This document shows positions 27,693-37,904 of a stretch of DNA of 64,000 nucleotides, piece after piece (position 1 is the stretch's first letter; the number at the start of each line of letters is the position of its first letter). The notes below the pieces were generated by a model, which was not told the DNA's origin, made no database searches, and saw only the letters and a program-made list of their open reading frames with translations. The stretch comes from Loripinus fragilis. Lineage: Eukaryota; Mollusca; Bivalvia; Lucinida; Lucinidae. The stretch is taken from positions 67,001 through 131,000 of the forward strand of contig CAXHUL010000525.1 of assembly GCA_964019695.1 (NCBI GenBank), in the 5' to 3' direction. A program made the translations under genes and the position numbers.

Positions 27693-30600
27693 GTGCCCAG
27701 GAGCACCTCTCAGTCATTTGCGCAAAATTCCTTCGGCTACAAGTGGCTCAAATAAGGGCGTGAAAATTGTGCCGAAAGCCCTTTCAGGGGCTATTGCTCG
27801 GCACTCGGGGGACGGAAAATTTTACGCAATGCCTCACAATGAAGCACTGGTCGGGGGCTAACTTCTGGCACCAGTTTCGAGCCCGTCCGTGAAAGTGACC
27901 CGCGCAAGTTTTAGGCCCGGTCGGCTACTGTGGCCTAATGGGGCCTAATGGGAAGATCTTCTAATGCTCATAACTTTTTAATTTCCCGACGGAAGGCTTT
28001 GAAATTTTCACCATTTGTAGACGGCCTCCCGTACTACAAACTGATGCCCGTGTGGGCATGATGAAAATAGTAGTTCGCGAGACGGAAGCGCGTAAAGCTT
28101 TGGGGCGGCGGACTTCCACACCCCGATAACTCGGTATCGAAACATTGTTGCGGGCGGGTGCGCATGGCAATACCTGCGCCTCTGTTGGCCCTATCCGCGT
28201 GCAAAATCTAAAAGCGATCAGAGCATTAGAAAGCGCGTACAACCGCTATCCCCATTTGCCTTGGGCCCTATGGGAAAACAGGAAATATCATAATTGCGGT
28301 CCGGGGCGCGCGCGCACAATGATAATTTTCACACCCGAGTAAGCTCTTTTATAGGTCAACATTTTGGAAAAAAAATTGGCTTGCTGCCCACAGCAGGAGC
28401 TGAGAACCATGCATTCGGAGGTTTTCACACCCCACCCACTAATGCCCTCAAAGTTTGAGAAAACGCGACCTTCGCGAAAAGCCCCGGAACCTATTGCAAA
28501 GTGATGAGCAGTGCCCAGGAGCACCTCTCAGTCATTTGCGCAAAATTCCTTCGGCTACAAGTGGCTCAAATAAGGGCGTGAAAATTGTGCCGAAAGCCCT
28601 TTCAGGGGCTATTGCTCGGCACTCGGGGGACGGAAAATTTTACGCAATGCCTCACAATGAAGCACTGGTCGGGGGCTAACTTCTGGCACCAGTTTCGAGC
28701 CCGTCCGTGAAAATGACCCGCGCAAGTTTTAGGCCCGGTCGGCTACTGTGGCCTAATGGGGCCTAATGGGAAGATCTTCTAATGCTCATAACTTTTAATT
28801 TCCCAACGGAAGGCTTTGAAATTTTCACCATTTGTAGACAGCCTCCCGTACTACAAACTGATGCCCGTGTGGGCATGATGAAAATAGTAGTTCGCGAGAC
28901 GGAAGCGCGTAAAGCTTCGGGGCGGCGGACTTCCACACCCCGATAACTCGGTATCGAAACATTGTTGCGGGCGGGTGCGCATGGCAATACCTGCGCCTCT
29001 GTTGGCCCTATCCGCGTGCAAAATCTAAAAGCGATCAGAGCCTTAGAAAGCGCGTACAACCGCTATCCCCATTTGCCTTGGGCCCTATGGGAAAACAGGA
29101 AATATCATAATTGCGGTCCGGGGCGCGCGCGCACAATGATAATTTTCACACCCGAGTAAGCTCTTTTATAGGTCAACATTTTGGAAAAAAAATTGGCTTG
29201 CTGCCCACAGCAGGAGCTGAGAACCATGCATTCGGAGGTTTTCACACCCCACCCACTAATGCCCTCAAAGTTTGAGAAAACGCGACCTTCGCGAAAAGCC
29301 CCGGAACCTATTGCAAAGTGATGAGCAGTGCCCAGGAGCACCTCTCAGTCATTTGCGCAAAATTCCTTCGGCTACAAGTGGCTCAAATAAGGGCGTGAAA
29401 ATTGTGCCGAAAGCCCTTTCAGGGGCTATTGCTCGGCACTCGAGGGATGGAAAATTTTACGCAATGCCTCACAATGAAGCACTGGTCGGGGGCTAACTTC
29501 TGGCACCAGTTTCGAGCCCGTCCGTGAAAGTGACCCGCGCAAGTTTTAGGCCCGGTCGGCTACTGTGGCCTAATGGGGCCTAATGGGAAGATCTTCTAAT
29601 GCTCATAACTTTTTAATTTCCCGACGGAAGGCTTTGAAATTTTCACCATTTGTAGACGGCCTCATGTACTACAAACTGATGCCCGTGTGGGCATGATGAA
29701 AATAGTAGTTCGCGAGACGGAAGCGAGTAAAGCTTCGGGGCGGCGGACTTCCACACCCCGATAACTCGGTATCGAAACATTGTTGCGGGCGGGTGCGCAT
29801 GGCAATACCTGCGCCTCTGTTGGCCCTATCCGCGTGCAAAATCTAAAAGCGATCAGAGCCTTTGAAAGCGCGTACAACCGCTATCCCCATTTGCCTTGGG
29901 CCCTATGGGAAAACAGGAAATATCATAATTGCGGTCCGGGGCGCGCGCGCACAATGATAATTTTCACACCCGAGTAAGCTCTTTTATAGGTCAACATTTT
30001 GGAAAAAAAATTGGCTTGCTGCCCACAGCAGGAGCTGAGAACCATGCATTCGGAGGTTTTCACACCCCACCCACTAATGCCCTCAAAGTTTGAGAAAACG
30101 CGACCTTCGCGAAAAGCCCCGGAACCTATTGCAAAGTGATGAGCAGTGCCCAGGAGCACCTCTCAGTCATTTGCGCAAAATTCCTTCGGCTACAAGTGGC
30201 TCAAATAAGGGCGTGAAAATTGTGCCGAAAGCCCTTTCAGGGGCTATTGCTCGGCACTCGGGGGACGGAAAATTTTACGCAATGCCTCACAATGAAGCAC
30301 TGGTCGGGGGCTAACTTCTGGCACCAGTTTCGAGCCCGTCCGTGAAAGTGACCCGCGCAAGTTTTAGGCCCGGTCGGCTACTGTGGCCTAATGGGGCCTA
30401 ATGGGAAGATCTTCTAATGCTCATAACTTTTTAATTTCCCGACGGAAGGCTTTGAAATTTTCACCATTTGTAGACGGCCTCCCGTACTACAAACTGATGC
30501 CCGTGTGGGCATGATGAAAATAGTAGTTCGCGAGACGGAAGCGCGTAAAGCTTCGGGGCGGCGGACTTCCACACCCTGATAACTCGGTATCGAAACATTG

Positions 30601-33391
30601 TTGCGGGCGGGTGCGCATGGCAATACCTGCGCCTCTGTTGGCCCTATCCGCGTGCAAAATCTAAAAGCGCTCAGAGCCTTAGAAAGCGCGTACAACCGCT
30701 ATCCCCATTTGCCTTGGGCCCTATGGGAAAACAGGAAATATCATAATTGCGGTCCGGGGCGCGCGCGCACAATGATAATTTTCACACCCGAGTAAGCTCT
30801 TTTATAGGTCAACATTTTGGAAAAAAAATTGGCTTGCTGCCCACAGCAGGAGCTGAGAACCATGCATTCGGAGGTTTTCACACCCCACCCACTAATGCCC
30901 TCAAAGTTTGAGAAAACGCGACCTTCGCGAAAAGCCCCGGAACCTATTGCAAAGTGATGAGCAGTGCCCAGGAGCACCTCTCAGTCATTTGCGCAAAATT
31001 CCTTCGGCTACAAGTGGCTCAAATAAGGGCGTGAAAATTGTGCCGAAAGCCCTTTCAGGGGCTATTGCTCGGCACTCGGGGGACGGAAAATTTTATGCAA
31101 TGCCTCACAATGAAGCACTGGTCGGGGGCTAACTTCTGGCACCAGTTTCGAGCCCGTCCGTGAAAGTGACCCGCGCAAGTTTTAGGCCCGGTCGGCTACT
31201 GTGGCCTAATGGGGCCTAATGGGAAGATCTTCTAATGCTCATAACTTTTTAATTTCCCGACGGAAGGCTTTGAAATTTTCACCATTTGTAGACGGCCTCC
31301 CGTACTACAAACTGATGCCCGTGTGGGCATGATGAAAATAGTAGTTCGCGAGACGCAAGCGCGTAAAGCTTCGGGGCGGCGGACTTCCACACCCCGATAA
31401 CTCGGTATCGAAACATTGTTGCGGGCGGGTGCGCATGGCAATACCTGCGCCTCTGTTGGCCCTATCCGCGTGCAAAATCTAAAAGCGATCAGAGCCTTAG
31501 AAAGCGCGTACAACCGCTATCCCCATTTGCCTTGGGCCCAATGGGAAAACAGGAAATATCATAATTGCGGTCCGGGGCGCGCGCGCACAATGATAATTTT
31601 CACACCCGAGTAAGCTCTTTTATAGGTCAACATTTTGGAAAAAAAATTGGCTTGCTGCCCACAGCAGGAGCTGAGAACCATGCATTCGGAGGTTTTCACA
31701 CCCCACCCACTAATGCCCTCAAAGTTTGAGAAAACGCGACCTTCGCGAAAAGCCCCGGAACCTATTGCAAAGTGATGAGCAGTGCCCAGGAGCACCTCTC
31801 AGTCATTTGCGCAAAATTCCTTCGGCTACAAGTGGCTCAAATAAGGGCGTGAAAATTGTGCCGAAAGCCCTTTCAGGGGCTATTGCTCGGCACTCGGGGG
31901 ACGGAAAATTTTACGCAATGCCTCACAATGAAGCACTGGTCGGGGGCTAACTTCTGGCACCAGTTTCGAGCCCGTCCGTGAAAGTGACCCGCGCAAGTTT
32001 TAGGCCCGGTCGGCTACTGTGGCCTAATGGGGCCTAATGGGAAGATCTTCTAATGCTCATAACTTTTTAATTTCCCGACGGAAGGCTTTGAAATTTTCAC
32101 CATTTGTAGACGGCCTCCCGTACTACAAACTGATGCCCGTGTGGGCATGATGAAAATAGTAGTTCGCGAGACGGAAGCGCGTAAAGCTTCGGGGCGGCGG
32201 ACTTCCACACCCCGATAACTCGGTATCGAAACATTGTTGCGGGCGGGTGCGCATGGCAATACCTGCGCCTCTGTTGGCCCTATCCGCGTGCAAAATCTAA
32301 AAGCGATCAGAGCCTTAGAAAGCGCGTACAACCGCTATCCCCATTTGCCTTGGGCCCTATGGGAAAACAGGAAATATCATAATTGCGGTCCGGGGCGCGC
32401 GCGCACAATGATAATTTTCACACCCGAGTAAGCTCTTTTATAGGTCAACATTTTGGAAAAAAAATTGGCTTGCTGCCCACAGCAGGAGCTGAGAACCATG
32501 CATTCGGAGGTTTTCACACCCCACCCACTAATGCCCTCAAAGTTTGAGAAAACGCGACCTTCGCGAAAAGCCCTGGAACCTATTGCAAAGTGATGAGCTG
32601 TGCCCAGGAGCACCTCTCAGTCATTTGCGCAAAATTCCTTCGGCTACAAGTGGCTCAAATAAGGGCGTGAAAATTGTGCCGAAAGCCCTTTCAGGGGCTA
32701 TTGCTCGGCACTCGGGGGACGGAAAATTTTACGCAATGCCTCACAATGAAGCACTGGTCGGGGGCTAACTTCTGGCACCAGTTTCGAGCCCGTCCATGAA
32801 AGTGACCCGCGCAAGTTTTAGGCCCGGTCGGCTACTGTGGCCTAATGGGGCCTAATGGGAAGATCTTCTAATGCTCATAACTTTTTAATTTCCCGACGGA
32901 AGGCTTTGAAATTTTCACCATTTGTAGACGGCCTCCCGTACTACAAACTGATGCCCGTGTGGGCATGATGAAAATAGTAGTTCGCGACACGGAAGCGCGT
33001 AAAGCTTCGGGGCGGCGGACTTCCACACCCCGATAACTCGGTATCGAAACATTGTTGCGGGCGGGTGCGCATGGCAATACCTGCGCCTCTGTTGGCCCTA
33101 TCCGCGTGCAAAATCTAAAAGCGATCAGAGCCTTAGAAAGCGCGTACAACCGCTATCCCCATTTGCCTTGGGCCCTATGGGAAAACAGGAAATATCATAA
33201 TTGCGGTCCGGGGCGCGCGCGCACAATGATAATTTTCACACCCGAGTAAGCTCTTTTATAGGTCAACATTTTGGAAAAAAAATTGGCTTGCTGCCCACAG
33301 CAGGAGCTGAGAACCATGCATTCGGAGGTTTTCACACCCCACCCACTAATGCCCTCAAAGTTTGAGAAAACGCGACCTTCGCGAAAAGCCC

Positions 33392-36312
33392 AGGAACCTA
33401 TTGCAAAGTGATGAGCAGTGCCCAGGAGCACCTCTCAGTCATTTGCGCAAAATTCCTTCGGCTACAAGTGGCTCAAATAAGGGCGTGAAAATTGTGCCAA
33501 AAGCCCTTTCAGGGGCTATTGCTCGGCACTCGGGGGACGGAAAATTTTACGCAATGCCTCACAATGAAGCACTGGTCGGGGGCTAACTTCTGGCACCAGT
33601 TTCGAGCCCGTCCGTGAAAGTGACCCGCGCAAGTTTTAGGCCCGGTCGGCTACTGTGGCCTAATGGGGCCTAATGGGAAGATCTTCTAATGCTCATAACT
33701 TTTTAATTTCCCGACGGAAGGCTTTGAAATTTTCACCATTTGTAGACGGCCTCCCGTACTACAAACTGATGCCCGTGTGGGCATGATGAAAATAGTAGTT
33801 CGCGAGACGGAAGCGCGTAAAGCTTCGGGGCGGCGGACTTCCACACCCCGATAACTCGGTATCGAAACATTGTTGCGGGCGGGTGCGCATGGCAATATCT
33901 GCGCCTCTGTTGGCCCTATCCGCGTGCAAAATCTAAAAGCGATCAGAGCCTTAGAAAGCGCGTACAACCGCTATCCCCATTTGCCTTGGGCCCTATGGGA
34001 AAACAGGAAATATCATAATTGCGGTCCGGGGCGCGCGCGCACAATGATAATTTTCACACCCGAGTAAGCTCTTTTATAGGTCAACATTTTGGAAAAAAAA
34101 TTGGCTTGCTGCCCACAGCAGGAGCTGAGAACCATGCATTCGGAGGTTTTCACACCCCACCCACTAATGCCCTCAAAGTTTGAGAAAACGCGACCTTCGC
34201 GAAAAGCCCCGGAACCTATTGCAAAGTGATGAGCAGTGCCCAGGAGCACCTCTCAGTCATTTGCGCAAAATTCCTTCGGCTACAAGTGGCTCAAATAAGG
34301 GCGTGAAAATTGTGCCGAAAGCCCTTTCAGGGGCTATTGCTCGGCACTCGGGGGACGGAAAATTTTACGCAATGCCTCACAATGAAGCACTGGTCGGGGG
34401 CTAACTTCTGGCACCAGTTTCGAGCCCGTCCGTGAAAGTGACCCGCGCAAGTTTTAGGCCCGGTCGGCTACTGTGGCCTAATGGGGCCTAATGGGAAGAT
34501 CTTCTAATGCTCATAACTTTTTAATTTCCCGACGGAAGGCTTTGAAATTTTCACCATTTGTAGACGGCCTCCCGTACTACAAACTGATGCCCGTGTGGGC
34601 ATGATGAAAATAGTAGTTCGCGAGACGGAAGCGCGTAAAGCTTCGGGGCGGCGGACTTCCACACCCCGATAACTCAGTATCGAAACATTGTTGCGGGCGG
34701 GTGCGCATGGCAATACCTGCGCCTCTGTTGGCCCTATCCGCGTGCAAAATCTAAAAGCGATCAGAGCCTTAGAAAGCGCGTACAACCGCTATCCCCATTT
34801 GCCTTGGGCCCTATGGGAAAACAGGAAATATCATAATTGCGGTCCGGGGCGCGCGCGCACAATGATAATTTTCACACCCGAGTAAGCTCTTTTATAGGTC
34901 AACATTTTGGAAAAAAAATTGGCTTGCTGCCCACAGCAGGAGCTGAGAACCATGCATTCGGAGGTTTTCACACCCCACCCACTAATGCCCTCAAAGTTTG
35001 AGAAAACGCGACCTTGGCGAAAAGCCCAGGAACCTATTGCAAAGTGATGAGCAGTGCCCAGGAGCACCTCTCAGTCATTTGCGCAAAATTCCTTCGGCTA
35101 CAAGTGGCTCAAATAAAGGCGTGAAAATTGTGCCGAAAGCCCTTTCAGGGGCTATTGCTCGGCACTCGGGGGACGGAAAATTTTACGCAATGCCTCACAA
35201 TGAAGCACTGGTCGGGGGCTAACTTCTGGCACCAGTTTCGAGCCCGTCCGTGAAAGTGACCCGCGCAAGTTTTAGGCCCGGTCGGCTACTGTGGCCTAAT
35301 GGGGCCTAATGGGAAGATCTTCTAATGCTCATAACTTTTTAATTTCCCGACGGAAGGCTTTGAAATTTTCACCATTTGTAGACGGCCTCCCGTACTACAA
35401 ACTGATGCCCATGTGGGCATGATGAAAATAGTAGTTCGCGAGACGGAAGCGCGTAAAGCTTCGGGGCGGCGGACTTCCACACCCCGATAACTCGGTATCG
35501 AAACATTGTTGCGGGCGGGTGCGCATGGCAATACCTGCGCCTCTGTTGGCCCTATCCGCGTGCAAAATCTAAAAGCGATCAGAGCCTTAGAAAGCGCGTA
35601 CAACCGCTATCCCCATTTGCCTTGGGCCCTATGGGAAAACAGGAAATATCATAATTGCGGTCCGGGGCGGGCGCGCACAATGATAATTTTCACACCCGAG
35701 TAAGCTCTTTTATAGGTCAACATTTTGGAAAAAAAATTGGCTTGCTGCCCACAGCAGGAGCTGAGAACCATGCATTCGGAGGTTTTCACACCCCACCCAC
35801 TAATGCCCTCAAAGTTTGAGAAAACGCGACCTTAGCGAAAAGCCCCGGAACCTTTTGCAAAGTGATGAGCAGTGCCCAGGAGCACCTCTCAGTCATTTGC
35901 GCAAAATTCCTTCGGCTACAAGTGGCTCAAATAAGGGCGTGAAAATTGTGCCGAAAGCCCTTTCATGGGCTATTGCTCGGCACTCGGGGGACGGAAAATT
36001 TTACGCAATGCCTCACAATAAAGCACTGGTCGAGGGCTAACTTCTGGCACCAGTTTCGAGCCCGTCCGTGAAAGTGACCCGCGCAAGTTTTAGGCCCGGT
36101 CGGCTACTGTGGCCTAATGGGGCCTAATGGGAAGATCTTCTAATGCTCATAACTTTTTAATTTCCCGACGGAAGGCTTTGAAATTTTCACCATTTGTAGA
36201 CGGCCTCCCGTACTACAAACTGATGCCCGTGTGGGCATGATGAAAATAGTAGTTCGCGAGACGGAAGCGCGTAAAGCTTCGGGGCGGCGGACTTCCACAC
36301 CCCGATAACTCA
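33392..36312 (+). repeat. Two-monomer alternation near the left-array end
   Basis: Variants A33392 and A34676 recur 1,636 bp later at A35028 and A36312. This indicates a dimeric higher-order unit in the last few monomers before the junction. Confidence 0.8.
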
Positions 36313-36500
36313 GTATCGAAACATTGTTGCGGGCGGGTGCGCATGGCAATACCTGCGCCTCTGTTGGCCCTATCCGCGTGCAAAATCTAAAAGCAATCAG
36401 AGCCTTAGAAAGCGCGTACAACCGCTATCCCCATTTGCCTTGGGCCCTATGGGAAAACAGGAAATATCATAATTGCGGTCCGGGGCGCGTGCACACAATG
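35000..36500 (+). repeat. Divergent monomers close to the junction
   Basis: Departures from consensus cluster here: 35016, 35028, 35117, 35411, 35670, 35834, 35854, 35966, 36020, 36033, 36312, 36395, 36490 and 36493. That is about fourteen changes in 1.5 kb, whereas most monomers elsewhere have 0-5 per 818 bp. Such enrichment is expected near an array edge, where homogenisation by unequal exchange is less effective. Confidence 0.85.
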
Positions 36501-36957
36501 ATAATTTTCACACCCGAGTAAGCTCTTTTATAGGTCAACATTTTGGAAAAAAAATTGGCTTGCTGCCCACAGCAGGAGCTGAGAACCATGCATTCGGAGG
36601 TTTTCACACCCCACCCACTAATGCCCTCAAAGTTTGAGAAAACGCGACCTTCGCGAAAAGCCCCGGAACCTATTGCAAAGTGATGAGCAGTGCCCAGGAG
36701 CACCTCTCAGTCATTTGCGCAAAATTCCTTCGGCTACAAGTGGCTCAAATAAGGGCGTGAAAATTGTGCCGAAAGCCCTTTCAGGGGCTATTGCTCGGCA
36801 CTCGGGGGACGGAAAATTTTACGCAATGCCTCACAATGAAGCACTGGTCGGGGGCTAACTTCTGGCACCAGTTTCGAGCCCGTCCGTGAAAGTGACCCGC
36901 GCAAGTTTTAGGCCCGGTCGGCTACTGTGGCCTAATGGGGCCTAATGGGAAGATCTT

Positions 36958-37158
36958 CTAATGCTCATAACTTTTTAATTTCCCGACGGAAGGCTTTGAA
37001 ATTTTCACCATTTGTAGACGGCCTCCCGTACTACAAACTGATGCCCGTGTGGGCATGATGAAAATAGTAGTTCGCGAGACGGAAGCGCGTAAAGCTTCGG
37101 GGCGGCGGACTTCCACACCCCGATAACTCTGTATCAAAACATTGTTGCGGGCGGGTGC
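36958..37158 (+). repeat. Truncated terminal monomer of the left array
   Basis: Only the first 201 nt of a monomer, counted from the landmark, are present before the telomeric tract. It carries private changes at 37130 (G to T) and 37136 (G to A). The 37136 change gives TATCAAAAC, whose reverse complement also appears in right-array monomers nearest the junction at 37905, 39540 and 40358. The break lies inside GCGGGTGC, with no extended homology to the telomeric repeat. Confidence 0.93.
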
Positions 37159-37159
37159 A

Positions 37160-37225
37160 CTAACTAACCCTAACCCTAACCCTAACCCTAACCCCTAACC
37201 CTAACCCTAACCCTAACCCTAACCC
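37160..37225 (-). repeat. Telomeric repeat tract, (TTAGGG)n on the minus strand
   Basis: The plus strand reads a degenerate CTAAC followed by ten TAACCC units. One of these, at 37189-37195, has four Cs. The G-rich TTAGGG strand is therefore the minus strand. All units have one polarity and there is no facing TTAGGG block, so this is not a classic head-to-head telomere fusion. With this polarity the tract is correctly placed as the cap of the right array, while the left array abuts its distal side. The satellite-to-telomere transition is abrupt on both sides. On the left, 37159-37160 are ambiguous, since satellite consensus GC versus observed AC could be a CpG change. On the right, C37225 fits both sequences. 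At this length it is an interstitial telomeric sequence, or a remnant or misjoined terminus. Confidence 0.98.
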
Positions 37226-37265
37226 AAAGCCTTCCGTCGGGAAATTAAAAAGTTATGAGCATTAG
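37226..37265 (-). repeat. 40-nt truncated monomer stub capping the right array
   Basis: The telomere-proximal end of the right array starts at AAAGCCTTCCGTCGG, leaving only about the first 40 nt of the monomer. Read towards the telomere on the minus strand, the satellite ends in GGCTTT and passes directly into GGGTTAGGG. Telomeric DNA added to or joined at a broken satellite end would look like this. Both arrays break in the same 5' quarter of the monomer, at positions 40 and 201, but not at the same base. Confidence 0.9.
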
Positions 37266-37904
37266 AAGATCTTCCCATTAGGCCCCATTAGGCCACAGTA
37301 GCCGACCGGGCCTAAAACTTGCGCGGGTCACTTTCACGGACGGGCTCGAAACTGGTGCCAGAAGTTAGCCCCCGACCAGTGCTTCATTGTGAGGCATTGC
37401 GTAAAATTTTCCGTCCCCCGAGTGCCGAGCAATAGCCCCTGAAAGGGCTTTCGGCACAATTTTCACGCCCTTATTTGAGCCACTTGTAGCCGAAGGAATT
37501 TTGCGCAAATGACTGAGAGGTGCTCCTGGGCACTGCTCATCACTTTGCAATAGGTTCCGGGGCTTTTCGCGAAGGTCGCGTTTTCTCAAACTTTGAGGGC
37601 ATTAGTGGGTGGGGTGTGAAAACCTCCGAATGCATGGTTCTCAGCTCCTGCTGTGGGCAGCAAGCCAATTTTTTTTCCAAAATGTTGACCTATAAAAGAG
37701 CTTACTCGGGTGTGAAAATTATCATTGTGCGCGCGCGCCCCGGACCGCAATTATGATATTTCCTGTTTTCCCATAGGGCCCAAGGCAAATGGGGATAGCG
37801 GTTGTACGCGCTTTCTAAGGCTCTGATCGCTTTTAGATTTTGCACGCGGATAGGGCCAACAGAGGCGCAGGTATTGCCATGCGCACCCGCCCGCAACAAT
37901 GTTT

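Larger units (their letters stand above)
1..37158 (+). repeat. Left satellite array, 818-bp monomer, about 45 copies
   Basis: This is an uninterrupted head-to-tail array. The landmark CTAATGCTCAT starts at 149, 967, 1785 and 2602, then every 818 bp from 3420 to 20598. It continues at 21418 and 22235, then every 818 bp to 27961, then at 28779 and 29596, and every 818 bp from 30414 to 36958. That gives 45 full units, a 148-nt partial unit at the window edge and a 201-nt truncated unit at the telomeric tract. Copies differ by a handful of substitutions each. Departures from 818 bp are a 1-bp loss near 2188, a 2-bp gain near 21116, a 1-bp loss near 21999 and a 1-bp loss near 28794. The sequence is about half GC and CpG-rich. 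No gene is supported inside it. Its subtelomeric nature is inferred only from the adjoining telomeric repeats. I do not recognise the family. Confidence 0.99.

Noticed and set aside
37160..37225. Head-to-head telomere fusion of the TTAGGG-CCCTAA type
   Set aside because: Only one polarity of the repeat is present.
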